64,000 nucleotides of DNA from Desulfuromonadales bacterium. GTDB taxonomy: Bacteria > Desulfobacterota > Desulfuromonadia > Desulfuromonadales > Geopsychrobacteraceae. Positions 36,273-45,019 of the stretch are shown one piece after another (position 1 is the stretch's first letter; each line of letters starts with the position of its first letter). The stretch is from positions 1 to 64,000 of the forward strand of contig JAFGEL010000072.1 of NCBI GenBank assembly GCA_016931615.1, in the 5' to 3' direction. A program made the translations under genes and the position numbers. A model generated the notes under the pieces. It made no database searches and was not told the origin of the DNA. It saw nothing but the letters and a program-made list of their open reading frames with translations.

Positions 36273-37469
36273 TTGAAACAGAGCGATATTCCCACGGGAT
36301 CGGGGTCTTCCCCCTCGGCCGTGCCTTTCTGGCGTGATGCCGGCAAACGTGCGCTGGTCTTTCAGCTGGCCGCGCTGCTGATCGTCGCCGGAACATGCTA
36401 CTACCTGTTTTCAAATACCCAGGCGAACCTCGAACGCCAATCAATTGCGACCGGTTTCGGCTTTCTCGACAAGGAAGCTTCTTTTGAAATTGCCGAGTCG
36501 GTCATAGCTTATTCAGCTGCAGACACCTACCGGAAAGCCCTGCTCGTCGGAGCTCTGAATACCCTCAAGGTGTCATTTATCGGAATTATTCTAACCACCA
36601 TTCTCGGAACCTTTATCGGTATTGCCCGGCTGTCGAGCAACTGGCTGATTTCACGCCTTTCCGGCATGTTTATCGAGGTCATGCAGAATATTCCGGTACT
36701 GCTCCAGCTGTTCTTCTGGTATGCCATTTTTTATGAAGCCTTCCCCTCGCCACGCCAGGCTCTGAACCCGTTCAACGGAGTTTTTCTCTGCAACCGCGGA
36801 CTCATATTCGCCATTCCCGAAGCCCATGCGGCCTATCCTGCCATGGCCTGGACGTTCCTGATTATTCTGGTCATCGGCTGGTTTCTCAACCGCTGGGGTT
36901 ATCGCCGCCAGGAGTTGACCGGGCAGGCGTTCCCGGCACTGAGGATCACTGCGGCGGCAGCCATTCTTTTACCCCTGGGAGTGTGGTTTCTCTATGGCAC
37001 CCCGACCGCTATGAACGTGCCGGTCCTGAGAGGATTCAATTTTCAGGGCGGACTAACCGTCAGTCCTGAATTCAGCGCTTTGTTGCTCGGGCTGGTCCTG
37101 TATACTTCCGCATTTGTGGCCGAGATTGTTCGTGCCGGAATTCAGTCGATCAGTCGTGGGCAGATTGAAGCCGCCATGGCCATCGGTCTGCGCCCCGGTC
37201 GGGTTCTGCAGCTGGTCGTTCTGCCCCAGGCCCTGAGGGTCATCATTCCGCCGCTGACCAGCCAGATGCTGAACCTGACAAAAAACAGTACCCTGGCTAT
37301 TGCTATCGGCTATGCCGACTTTGTGGCTGTTACCAATACCACGATCAACCAGACCGGCCAGGCCATTGAAGGGGTGGCATTAATTATGATCGTCTATCTG
37401 TTCTTCAGCCTGTCGACCTCTGTTTTCATGAACTGGTACAACAAGCGCATGGCCCTGGTGGAGAGATAA
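36273..37469 (+). CDS. aapQ: General L-amino acid ABC transporter permease AapQ
   Basis: A 398-residue inner-membrane permease, longer than usual HisM-type permeases as is characteristic of AapQ. An N-terminal membrane segment is followed by a periplasmic stretch, then the HisMQ core (ALLVGALNTLKVSFIGIILTTILGTFIGIARLS) and the EAA loop EIVRAGIQSISRGQIEAAMAIGLRPGR. The start is TTG 36273, with GAGAGGGA upstream. aapM begins 1 nt after its stop. Confidence 0.94.
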   Translation: MKQSDIPTGSGSSPSAVPFWRDAGKRALVFQLAALLIVAGTCYYLFSNTQANLERQSIATGFGFLDKEASFEIAESVIAYSAADTYRKALLVGALNTLKVSFIGIILTTILGTFIGIARLSSNWLISRLSGMFIEVMQNIPVLLQLFFWYAIFYEAFPSPRQALNPFNGVFLCNRGLIFAIPEAHAAYPAMAWTFLIILVIGWFLNRWGYRRQELTGQAFPALRITAAAAILLPLGVWFLYGTPTAMNVPVLRGFNFQGGLTVSPEFSALLLGLVLYTSAFVAEIVRAGIQSISRGQIEAAMAIGLRPGRVLQLVVLPQALRVIIPPLTSQMLNLTKNSTLAIAIGYADFVAVTNTTINQTGQAIEGVALIMIVYLFFSLSTSVFMNWYNKRMALVER

Positions 37470-37470
37470 C

Positions 37471-38562
37471 ATGAATCAGCCTGCACCAGCCCGACGCGTA
37501 CAATTGAAGCCACCGGTCACCAATGTTGGGGTACTGGGTTGGTTGCGCTCCAACCTGTTCAACACCTGGTACAATTCGATCCTCACCGTTCTGGCCCTGG
37601 CACTGTTGGCCTGGCTGATTCCGCCGCTGGTTCGCTGGGCATTCATCGACAGCCTGTGGAACAGCACCTCGGAAGCCTGCCGTGACATCGACGGCGCCTG
37701 CTGGTCAGTGATTCCCAACAATATCAAGTTTATCTTTTTCGGGTTTTTTCCTCAGGGTCAGGAATGGCGCCCGGCACTGGCCATGGTGATGTTGCTGGCC
37801 CTGGTTTTTTACTCTAAAGAACGCAGCCGCTGGAAAAAATCCCTCGGCTGGGTCTGGCTGGCCAGCCTGGTCATTATGGGCATCCTGATGTATGGCGGGA
37901 TTCTGGGGATGCCGGTGGTTGAGACCTCGCAATGGAGTGGTCTCCCGCTGACCATGATGCTGTCATTCTTCGGTATGGTTGCTGCCTACCCATTGGGGGT
38001 GCTGCTGGCTCTCGGACGGCGCTCAAAAATGCCGGCCATCAAAAGCCTGTGTGTCGTCTATATCGAAATGATCCGCGGTGTTCCCCTGATCAGCCTGCTG
38101 TTCATGTCCTCAATTATGTTCCCGCTGTTTTTACCCGAGGGCGTGACCATCGACAAAGTTCTCAGGGCTCAGATTGCCATTATCCTCTTCACTGCAGCCT
38201 ACATCGCCGAGGTCGTCAGAGGCGGCTTGCAGGCCATGCCGCGGGGACAATATGAAGCCGCTGATTCCATCGGTCTGAACTATAACCAGACCATGCGCCT
38301 GATCATTCTGCCCCAGGCCCTGAAAATCGTTATTCCACCGACGGTCGGCATTCTGCTTTCGGCATTTAAAGATACTTCGCTGGTCGTGATTATTGCCCTC
38401 TACGATGTCTTGAAAACCACCAAGGTCGCCTTGTCCAACCCAAAGTGGACCGGTTACTCAACCGAGGCCTATATCTTCCTGGCGGTCCTGTATTTTATTT
38501 TCTGTTACGCCATGTCAAGCTACAGCCGCAGACTGGAAAAAGAACTGAACACCGGGCACTGA
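37471..38562 (+). CDS. aapM: General L-amino acid ABC transporter permease AapM
   Basis: A 363-residue inner-membrane permease. The N-terminal half has several membrane segments and a periplasmic loop (ACRDIDGACWSVIPNNIKFIFFGFFP) typical of AapM. The second half has the HisMQ core MMLSFFGMVAAYPLGVLLALGRRS and the EAA loop EVVRGGLQAMPRGQYEAADSIGLN. It is adjacent to aapQ and followed by aapP. Confidence 0.94.
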   Translation: MNQPAPARRVQLKPPVTNVGVLGWLRSNLFNTWYNSILTVLALALLAWLIPPLVRWAFIDSLWNSTSEACRDIDGACWSVIPNNIKFIFFGFFPQGQEWRPALAMVMLLALVFYSKERSRWKKSLGWVWLASLVIMGILMYGGILGMPVVETSQWSGLPLTMMLSFFGMVAAYPLGVLLALGRRSKMPAIKSLCVVYIEMIRGVPLISLLFMSSIMFPLFLPEGVTIDKVLRAQIAIILFTAAYIAEVVRGGLQAMPRGQYEAADSIGLNYNQTMRLIILPQALKIVIPPTVGILLSAFKDTSLVVIIALYDVLKTTKVALSNPKWTGYSTEAYIFLAVLYFIFCYAMSSYSRRLEKELNTGH

Positions 38563-38602
38563 TCACTCAGCCGCTCGCAACCGATAGTAAAGAGAATTGG
38601 CC

Positions 38603-39361
38603 ATGACCCAAAACGGCAGAGCAAAAAGCACCGACCCGATTATTCAGATTCGCGAAATGCACAAATGGTACGGCGATTTTCATGTCCTCAGCAATATCAA
38701 CCTGGAAGTTGAAAAAGGTGAGCGCATCGTCATCTGCGGACCTTCGGGATCAGGCAAATCAACGCTTATCCGCTGTATCAACCGCCTGGAAGAACACCAG
38801 CGCGGCCAGATCATTGTCAATGGTGTTGAGTTGACCAACGATATCAAAAACATTGAGAAGGTGCGGGCCGAAGTCGGTATGGTATTTCAACATTTCAATC
38901 TCTTCCCCCATCTGACCATCCTGGAGAATCTGACCCTGGGTCCGATATGGGTGCTCAAAACACCAAAAAAAGAGGCGGAAGCTATCGCCATGAAGTACCT
39001 GGAAAAAGTTCATATCGCTGAGCAGGCCAAAAAATACCCGGGCCAGCTCTCCGGGGGACAACAACAACGCGTCGCCATTGCCCGCAGCTTGTGCATGCAC
39101 CCCGAAGTCATGTTATTTGATGAACCGACCTCGGCTTTAGACCCGGAAATGATCAAGGAAGTCCTTGACGTTATGATTGATCTTGCCGAAGAAGGGATGA
39201 CCATGCTGGTCGTGACCCACGAAATGGGCTTTGCCGAAAAAGTCGCCGACCGCGTCATGTTTATGGACTTTGGGGAAATTGTTGAACAGAACAGCCCGGG
39301 TCAGTTCTTTGCCAACCCGCAACACGAGCGCACCAAGTTATTTTTAAGCCAGATACTCTAA
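38603..39361 (+). CDS. aapP: General L-amino acid ABC transporter ATPase AapP
   Basis: A 252-residue ABC ATPase of the polar amino-acid class (GlnQ/HisP/AapP). Walker A is GPSGSGKST, the Q-loop region [22 protein letters not shown] is diagnostic, the signature is LSGGQQQRV, Walker B is [15 protein letters not shown], and the switch His is in [16 protein letters not shown]. The track start 38597 is TTG; ATG 38603 with AGAG upstream is preferred. It completes the aapJQMP operon. Confidence 0.95.
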   Translation: MTQNGRAKSTDPIIQIREMHKWYGDFHVLSNINLEVEKGERIVICGPSGSGKSTLIRCINRLEEHQRGQIIVNGVELTNDIKNIEKVRAEVGMVFQHFNLFPHLTILENLTLGPIWVLKTPKKEAEAIAMKYLEKVHIAEQAKKYPGQLSGGQQQRVAIARSLCMHPEVMLFDEPTSALDPEMIKEVLDVMIDLAEEGMTMLVVTHEMGFAEKVADRVMFMDFGEIVEQNSPGQFFANPQHERTKLFLSQIL

Positions 39362-39604
39362 CTTTTCCTGTCTACGACATTCACGGCCTGATTAATGCGC
39401 GTAAAAAAATCTTATCGCACTCGGGTTCGCCCGATGCACAGATATGGCTGTTACCGGAGGGATGATCACTGAATTTTGATTAAGATTTTGGCACTTTGCG
39501 ACGATTGAATTATATCATCGTGACTGATCTCTTATTTTTGTGCTTCACAGATTTAAATACTTGCGTTCACATAACCAGGTTGATATTCCGCAGTGGAGCG
39601 ACTC

Positions 39605-40576
39605 ATGACGGGGAAAGAAAAAAGGCGGATCCTCATTGCCGATGAGGATATTCTGCCTCTTGCAACACTCATTGGCACCCTCAAAGACAGCTATCACATC
39701 GTTACCGCAAAAGATGCTGCCGACGTTATCAAACAAGCACAGAAATACAGCATCGACATGTTTCTTCTGGAGACACGGTTAGGAGGAACTGACGGGTTTG
39801 AGCTTTGTTCCAGACTCAAGCAGGACAACAACACGAAAGATATTCCGGTCATTTTTATCAGTGCTGACACCTCAGTCAGCTCTGAGGAAAAAGGCTTTCA
39901 TGTCGGTGCCGTAGACTACATCACCAAGCCATTCAACGCTCCAACCGTACTTGCGCGCATTAAGAACCAGCTCAGGCTCAGTGCCGCTATTCAGGAACTG
40001 AAACGCCTCAACCAACTGGCCCTGGACGCCAATCCGAACACCGGGTTGCCCGGCAATAACAGCATCCGCAAAGAACTTGAGCGGATTATCACTGAAAAAC
40101 AGTCCGATTGTGTGATTTACGCTGATCTGGATCACTTTAAAATTTATAATGACACCTACGGATTTTCCAAAGGGGACGACCTGATCATTTTCACCGCCAA
40201 TGTCATCAGGGTTGCATTCGAAGCGAACGGTTGCCCGGACGCATTTCTCGGCCATATCGGCGGCGATGATTTTGTCTTCATTATCCCCGCGGAAAAATGT
40301 TTACCTGTGGCAAACGAAATCATTCACCGCATGAACTGCGGAATTCCCGAATTTTATAGCGAAGTCGATGCACAGAGGGGCTATGTCGCCGCGTTGAATC
40401 GCGAAGGGGAAAAGAAACGCCATCCTCTGGTGAGTTTGAGTATGGGCGCGGTCGATCTTTCTCAGCGTAAAGTAACTTCAGTTTTTGAGATCATCGATAT
40501 TTGTACGGAAACTAAAAAAGCGGCTAAAAAACATCTCGGAAGCAACATTTTGCTCTGCAAGCGGTTGAAACCATAA
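39605..40576 (+). CDS. Receiver-GGDEF protein with Glu at the phospho-acceptor site
   Basis: A 323-residue cytoplasmic signalling protein. The N-terminal receiver fold (about 8-125) has the acidic pair IADED and the Lys in TKPF, but the phospho-acceptor position reads FLLETRLGG, so Asp is replaced by Glu (residue 56). The GGDEF domain (about 140-315) has NPNTGLPGN, YADLDHFKIYNDTYGFSKGDD and GGDDF in place of GGDEF, a variant that recurs in the LPGN-type subfamily. Cyclic-di-GMP synthesis is possible but not certain. The Glu may mimic phosphorylation. ATG 39605 after GGAG is preferred over GTG 39593. It stands alone between the aap operon and a convergent regulator. Confidence 0.88.
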   Translation: MTGKEKRRILIADEDILPLATLIGTLKDSYHIVTAKDAADVIKQAQKYSIDMFLLETRLGGTDGFELCSRLKQDNNTKDIPVIFISADTSVSSEEKGFHVGAVDYITKPFNAPTVLARIKNQLRLSAAIQELKRLNQLALDANPNTGLPGNNSIRKELERIITEKQSDCVIYADLDHFKIYNDTYGFSKGDDLIIFTANVIRVAFEANGCPDAFLGHIGGDDFVFIIPAEKCLPVANEIIHRMNCGIPEFYSEVDAQRGYVAALNREGEKKRHPLVSLSMGAVDLSQRKVTSVFEIIDICTETKKAAKKHLGSNILLCKRLKP

Positions 40577-40597
40577 GCTGCTTCTTCAGCAATTTTT

Positions 40598-41338
40598 TTA
40601 CCCCTTGAGATTTGCGGATTTTTCTCCGGCAAGCTCAGTAACAAGTCTTTCGTTGGTCCACTTCAAATGCTCATCCATCGCGTGTCTGGCACCCTCAGCA
40701 TCGCGATCCACGATAGCCTGAAAGATGGCCATGTGCTGATCATAAATAATGGCCCGATTGCTGCCATGTAGCGCCGTTTTTTCGATCGCCGGCTGAAGAA
40801 ATTCTTCAGAAAACTCAAAAATATTCGTGATCACATGGACACGCAGAAAATTCTGCGTCGCCTGGGCAACAGCGATGTGAAAAGCCCGGTCCGCTGCCCA
40901 GGAAAAATTGCAGGCCCCTGATCTGCCGCAGAAGTCATTCAGTGAATTTTGAATCGCCGTGATATCTTCGGAGCTCCTGTAGCTTGCCGCGTTATAAGCA
41001 TTGGCCTGTTCCAAATCACGGCGAATATCATAAAGTTGAATAATTTTAGTCAGATCTGTCTTGATAAGATTTCTGAGCGGGTCGAGCTGAAAGGTTGATG
41101 CGATTGACTTGACAAAATTGCCCCGGCGTTTATGCACCTCAATATAACCGAGAGTCTCCAGCCGGTTCAGCGCCTCGCGCAGGGAGGAACGCCCCACCCC
41201 AAGCAATTCAATCAGCTGTCTTTCCCCGGGAAGTTTATCTCCCGGTTTCAATTTACCCTCAACAATCAGCCTGATGATCTGCTCGCTGATTTTATCGGAA
41301 ACTTTTTCAACTTTTACTTCTTCAAAAACACTCTTCAT
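40598..41338 (-). CDS. FadR-subfamily GntR transcriptional regulator
   Basis: A 246-residue regulator. The N-terminal winged helix (about 12-75) has IIRLIVEGKLKPGDKLPGERQLIELLGVGRSSLREALNRLETLGYIEV. The C-terminal all-helical FCD ligand domain (about 95-230) has the metal/ligand His and Arg/Asp pattern (LYDIRRDLE, AFHIAVAQATQN, HMAIFQAIVDRDAEGARHAMDEHL). Such proteins often control organic-acid or amino-acid catabolism. The track start is TTG 41341; ATG 41338 follows AAGG. The target is unknown; aap, the asparaginase-like gene and liv are nearby candidates. Confidence 0.9.
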   Translation of the reverse strand: MKSVFEEVKVEKVSDKISEQIIRLIVEGKLKPGDKLPGERQLIELLGVGRSSLREALNRLETLGYIEVHKRRGNFVKSIASTFQLDPLRNLIKTDLTKIIQLYDIRRDLEQANAYNAASYRSSEDITAIQNSLNDFCGRSGACNFSWAADRAFHIAVAQATQNFLRVHVITNIFEFSEEFLQPAIEKTALHGSNRAIIYDQHMAIFQAIVDRDAEGARHAMDEHLKWTNERLVTELAGEKSANLKG

Positions 41339-41341
41339 CAA

Positions 41342-41706
41342 AACCTTCCGGTCTGCCCCTGCTGCGCCTGAAAAACCCCAGCATCGACGAAAGACCTGAA
41401 AAAGAGTTCCTTCAGATCACAATTAAGGATATAGCACAGTTTCGGGAGATTTTACATCCAGGAGTCCCATAGAGTGGTTCAGCTTAAATTAGCAGACGTG
41501 ATCAAGTCGAACGCCAAGCATGAAGGGGCATGTCATCAGCGACACTGGCAACCGACAGCTGCTCCCCGCGGATTTCTTTTCCTCACCACAACCAATCCGC
41601 AAACAGATCCCCGAAAGCGAAACACATTCCATTCTGAAGACGCGGCTTGAAAATCAGCGGGCCCTCTTCTTGCTATCTGGCTGTGGGGCAAAAAAACATC
41701 TGCCGC
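41342..41706. other. Intergenic region without recognisable gene
   Basis: About 365 bp between the minus-strand FadR-type gene and the asparaginase-like gene. It contains the regulator's promoter region and the 3' end of the asparaginase-like transcript. A 106-residue plus-strand ORF (41520-41840) runs antisense into the next gene, has no ribosome binding site and looks spurious. Confidence 0.4.
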
Positions 41707-42192
41707 TCAGGCGAGACTTTCAAAACGATTACGTTCAACATTTTTACGCGCATTTTGCGGATCAAAAATCTGCCCGTTCATCGCAATCCAGACCCCTTCA
41801 GGTAAGAGCTGAACAGCGGTCAGGGCACTGGCGACATTAAAAATGGCATCGGTAAAACGAAATTTTGCCGGCTGCATAGCACCGGTTAAGACAATGGTTT
41901 TACCTGGGATAGCGGATAGAAAGCGACCCGTCCTGATCATGGTGTCAGTCCCATGAGTAATCACGATTTTATCCCGGGAACTTTCTTCGACGGTTTTTCT
42001 GATCAGGGAACGGTCGTCGTCGGTCAATTCCAGACTGTCTTTACGCAACAAAGGAATCAGCAGGTAATCGATCGTCAGGTTGGCGTCCTGAAGAACCTCG
42101 GCAATCTGAGGCTCACCGATTTCATAGCTGCTCTTGGCATCAAAATAGATTTTATCGATGGTGCCGCCGGTCGTTATGATTGCGATTTTCAC
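41707..42192 (-). CDS. Single-domain asparaginase-like protein
   Basis: A 161-residue protein corresponding only to the N-terminal catalytic domain of L-asparaginase (normally about 330 residues). Both catalytic Thr motifs are present: TTGGTIDKIYFD at the N-terminus and ITHGTDTMIRTGRFL near residue 80, plus KTIVLTGAMQPAKF. Single-domain forms of this length are a known group of unsettled function, so this is probably not a truncation. The start is GTG 42192 behind AGGAG. A MITE-like element begins about 40 bp upstream and probably sits in or next to its promoter. Confidence 0.85.
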   Translation of the reverse strand: MKIAIITTGGTIDKIYFDAKSSYEIGEPQIAEVLQDANLTIDYLLIPLLRKDSLELTDDDRSLIRKTVEESSRDKIVITHGTDTMIRTGRFLSAIPGKTIVLTGAMQPAKFRFTDAIFNVASALTAVQLLPEGVWIAMNGQIFDPQNARKNVERNRFESLA

Positions 42193-42233
42193 GCGCTCGG
42201 TCTCCTGTCTCGTCAGAAGAGAAAGAATGCTGC

Positions 42234-42402
42234 CTAGGAGCCTGTCGGACTTTACGGGTCGTAGCGAGAAATCAGCTGTTCGAAGACAGATTTTTGATCG
42301 TTTGAGAGCGAATAGCCATTGCTATTTGTCGAAAAGGATCGAAAATATGGACCGATCAGATGGTTTCGTAGCAGATTCATGTAAAGTCCGACAGGCTCCT
42401 AG
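42234..42402. mobile_element. MITE-like element with 22-bp perfect terminal inverted repeats
   Basis: A 169-bp non-coding element bounded by perfect 22-bp inverted repeats beginning CTAGGAGCCTGTCGGAC. The interior folds back as well around CGAATAGC-CATT-GCTATTTG, so the whole element can form one long imperfect hairpin. The outer CTAG may be a 4-bp target duplication, but being itself palindromic it cannot be separated from the repeats. It has no transposase and so would be mobilised in trans. I saw no second copy in the window. Confidence 0.88.
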
Positions 42403-42493
42403 ATCAGCTTTTTTCATTCAAATGGTAATGTTCCTGCGGTCCAGATATGACAAATAGGATTTATGCTGGTGATTTTCTCCGGGTCGAACTGAC

Positions 42494-42784
42494 TCATTCA
42501 TGAGGTTTGATGACGATCACATGCCCCGAAAGCAACGCTTCTACAATTTTTTTTCTGCCGCTGGTGACCAGCCTCTGAACCGTTCCTCGGGAAATACCCA
42601 TCTGTTCACCAGCCTCAGCTTGAGTCAGGGCATCCCGATCACAGAGTGAGAGCGCTTCAAGTTCGTCGGCTTCAAGCTCAACCTGTTGCAGTTGGGAGAT
42701 GGGTGTTCCGACAGGTTTGAACATATTGTCGGTTGGGCGGCGCGTCGGGCAGCACCTTCTCGGTTTTCGCGGTCTGGGAGACAT
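42494..42784 (-). CDS. DUF134 / UPF0251 DNA-binding protein
   Basis: A 96-residue protein of the DUF134 (UPF0251) family. It starts with the basic MSPRPRKPRR, followed by FKPVGTPISQLQQVELEADELEALSLCD and a sigma-factor-like helix-turn-helix, TQAEAGEQMGISRGTVQRLVTSGRKKI. The Cys cluster usual after the Arg-rich start is reduced to CC. It is probably a small transcriptional regulator. It is followed on the chromosome by the MITE and lies 24 nt downstream of the DUF302 gene, so the two are likely co-transcribed. Confidence 0.88.
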   Translation of the reverse strand: MSPRPRKPRRCCPTRRPTDNMFKPVGTPISQLQQVELEADELEALSLCDRDALTQAEAGEQMGISRGTVQRLVTSGRKKIVEALLSGHVIVIKPHE

Positions 42785-42808
42785 CGTAATCTTTCCGCCG
42801 GCTGATTT

Positions 42809-43216
42809 TTACAGCGCCGACTCGATGGCGTTCTGCAGATCGTCGCAGATGGCCGCCTGCAGTTGCGGGAATTCATCGTCATCGACCAGATCATGCAGCG
42901 TACTCCCGCTCAGGCGTAACATACGCACCTGAGTTTGACCACTCTTGCTGAATACGACGATAAACTTCGGCAACAGCACAGCGCGCTCCAGGTTCTTCTG
43001 CAATGACTCGGCTGAACGCTTGGGGGCGCAGACCTGAACCATATGCAGATCGAAATCTGCCGCCAATTCCACGCCATGGTGGCCAAAGTGATGAACCATT
43101 TCCATACGATCTTCATTATGGATAATAAATCCGTACATGGTCATGGATCGCCCCAGATCTTTGATGAAATCGGCGATACTCTTGTCCGTCTGCGCACTAT
43201 ATACATTTGATGGCAT
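42809..43216 (-). CDS. DUF302 domain protein
   Basis: A 135-residue protein matching DUF302 (MVQVCAPKRSAESLQKNLERAVLLPKFIVVFSKSGQTQVRML), a small alpha-beta fold of unknown function. The acidic C-terminus (DLVDDDEFPQL...) is an extension. The ORF track starts at 43339, but those first 41 residues cross a palindrome and lack a ribosome binding site; ATG 43216 is preferred with moderate confidence. It is upstream of and probably co-transcribed with DUF134. Confidence 0.75.
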   Translation of the reverse strand: MPSNVYSAQTDKSIADFIKDLGRSMTMYGFIIHNEDRMEMVHHFGHHGVELAADFDLHMVQVCAPKRSAESLQKNLERAVLLPKFIVVFSKSGQTQVRMLRLSGSTLHDLVDDDEFPQLQAAICDDLQNAIESAL

Positions 43217-43250
43217 AAAGATTCCACTGAGGCAATGAGGATTTTTCATT

Positions 43251-43266
43251 TTGTGCAAATGCACAA
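43251..43266. promoter_or_regulatory. Palindrome TTGTGC-AAAT-GCACAA, candidate operator
   Basis: A perfect 6-bp-arm inverted repeat 35 bp upstream of the preferred DUF302 start. Its symmetry and position suit a repressor site for the DUF302-DUF134 unit, perhaps autoregulation by the DUF134 protein. Confidence 0.45.
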
Positions 43267-43632
43267 TAATTTCAAGGGCTGGTAATGTCAAGGACCCCGC
43301 AGAGATTATAGCAAAACATAATTTTTTTAAGTATGCCAAAGCTCTTCAGCAGCGATTTTCGGCAAACTTACAAATCATTGGGAAAATATAAAACGGTCAA
43401 TGCCCAAAAATATAACGATTTTACTCATATTTTTAAAGATATTATCCTTCCCGGGATATTTCGCTTAAAATCGTCAGGTCGGAAAGAGCCATCTCAAAAG
43501 GTCGTTTTTTGCGTTTAAAGCGACAAAACAGTTGCTTTTTTTCGCGATTTGCAAAAAGATATGTACTTCTTTCATGAGAATCCGGTTGACCCGCTTGAAC
43601 GGAGGGCAAAACACAGCAGAGAAAGACATTTC

Positions 43633-43677
43633 ACCGCCACAGTCTGGACTTATGACCGACCGGCGGTTTTTTATTTT
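43633..43677 (+). terminator. Possible leader terminator upstream of livJ
   Basis: Inverted repeat ACCGCC ... GGCGGT with a 23-nt loop, followed by TTTTTATTTTT, about 55 bp before livJ. It could attenuate the operon. The stem is short, so this is tentative. Confidence 0.45.
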
Positions 43678-43730
43678 TCATCTTGATTTCGTAAAACCCC
43701 TTTCTACCAATCAACACAAGAGGAGGAACC

Positions 43731-44894
43731 ATGAAACGTCTATTGACCGCCCTGTTTATCACTTGTCTCGCCATAATGCTGGCTGTGCCGGCGATGGCAG
43801 CAAACACGATCAAGATCGGTTTCAACATTCCACTGACCGGGGACATTCCTGAGGTTGGTGAAGGGTCCAAAAACGCCGCAGAAATGTATCTTGCCGACAT
43901 CAACGGTGCCGGCGGACTGGACGTCGGCGGCAAAAAATACATGTTAGAATTCATCTACATGGACAATGAGGCAAAAGCTGAATCTGCCGTTAACGCTGCA
44001 CTTAAATTGATTGAGCAGGAAGAAGTCGTGGCCATCATCGGTCCCAACTCTTCAAAACAGGCGGTTCCGGCGGGCGGCACATGTAATGACAACCGTGTTC
44101 CGATGATCAGCCCCTGGTCAACCAATCCGGACACAACGAAGGATCGTCCCTGGGTTTTCCGGGCCGCCTTCCTCGATCCCTTCCAGGGCCCGGTTGTAGC
44201 CGACTTTGCCGCTAAAAAGTTCGGAGCAAAAACCGCTGCCGTCCTTTTCGATATTTCCAACGATTACTCCAAAGGACTGGCAGAAATCTTCAAGTCTTCC
44301 TGGGAAGCAAAAGGTCTCGGTCCGGTTGTTGCTTTTGAATCCCACGGCACCAAAGATCAGGATTTTTCCGCTCAGCTGACCAGCATTATCGCTGCCAAGC
44401 CTGACTTCATTTTTGTCCCTGACAACTACAACCAGGTTGCCCTGATCATTCCTCAGGCGCGTGACCTCGGTTACAAAGGGCCCTTCATGGGTTCCGACTC
44501 CTGGGGAACTCCAGACCTGATCAAACTCTGTGGCGAGCAGTGTTTCGGCCAGTATTTCTCCACCCATTATGCTGCTGCTGGTGCCAAAGGCGCCACCAAG
44601 GTCTTCATCGACCGCTACATGGAAAAGTACGGTTCCGAGCCGGCTGACTACGCAGCTCTGACCTGGGATTCCATCGGTCTGCTGGTTGAAGGCATCAAAA
44701 ATGCCGGCAAGGTCGAAAGCAGCCCACGGAAAATGCGTCAAGCCATCCGTGACGGCCTGGCCGCTATCAAATCTTTTGACGGCATCACCGGTTCATCCAA
44801 GTTCGATGCTCAGGGCGACCCGATTAAGTGCGCTGTCGTCGTCAATATCTCCGACACCGGAAAGTTCGTTTTTGAACAATCCGTTTGTCCATAA
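43731..44894 (+). CDS. livJ: Branched-chain amino acid ABC transporter binding protein
   Basis: A 387-residue periplasmic binding protein (Peripla_BP_6, LivJ/LivK type). It has a signal peptide (LLTALFITCLAIMLAVPAMA), then IKIGFNIPLTGDIPEVGEGSKNAAEMYLADIN, followed by VVAIIGPNSSKQAVPAGGTCNDNRVPMISPWSTNP around the ligand cleft. The start follows GAGGAGG. It feeds the LivHMGF complex encoded downstream. Leu/Ile/Val are the usual ligands, but other amino acids or organic acids are possible in this family. Confidence 0.93.
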   Translation: MKRLLTALFITCLAIMLAVPAMAANTIKIGFNIPLTGDIPEVGEGSKNAAEMYLADINGAGGLDVGGKKYMLEFIYMDNEAKAESAVNAALKLIEQEEVVAIIGPNSSKQAVPAGGTCNDNRVPMISPWSTNPDTTKDRPWVFRAAFLDPFQGPVVADFAAKKFGAKTAAVLFDISNDYSKGLAEIFKSSWEAKGLGPVVAFESHGTKDQDFSAQLTSIIAAKPDFIFVPDNYNQVALIIPQARDLGYKGPFMGSDSWGTPDLIKLCGEQCFGQYFSTHYAAAGAKGATKVFIDRYMEKYGSEPADYAALTWDSIGLLVEGIKNAGKVESSPRKMRQAIRDGLAAIKSFDGITGSSKFDAQGDPIKCAVVVNISDTGKFVFEQSVCP

Positions 44895-44921
44895 TACTGT
44901 TTATCGGATGAATTAAACATC

Positions 44922-44953
44922 GCAGGGCGGGGGCCTGAAGGCCCCCGCTCTGC
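44922..44953 (+). terminator. Intercistronic hairpin after livJ
   Basis: A very stable stem GCAGGGCGGGGGCC-TGAA-GGCCCCCGCTCTGC with one G-T pair. It has no T-run. It probably stabilises livJ mRNA and limits read-through into livHMGF. Confidence 0.7.
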
Positions 44954-45019
44954 TGCGTCTGAGCCGGACGTATTGTCATCGGCCACACGCTTCCTAAGCT
45001 TTTTCAAGGAAAAACCTCC

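Larger units (their letters stand above)
43217..43730. other. Long leader/intergenic region upstream of livJ
   Basis: About 510 bp without a convincing gene, AT-rich at 43320-43560. It holds the operator-like palindrome at 43251 and a leader hairpin at 43633-43677. A 41-codon ORF from ATG 43561 overlaps the hairpin but lacks a good ribosome binding site and any run of Leu, Ile or Val codons. No consensus promoter could be fixed. Confidence 0.4.

Noticed and set aside
39425-39442. tRNA-like GGTTCG in TCGGGTTCGCCCGA after aapP
   Set aside because: It is only a small UUCG-loop hairpin; no acceptor stem, anticodon arm or D arm can be drawn around it.
43561-43686. Possible leader peptide for liv attenuation
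   Set aside because: The 41-codon ORF has no good ribosome binding site and no run of Leu, Ile or Val codons, so classic attenuation is not supported.
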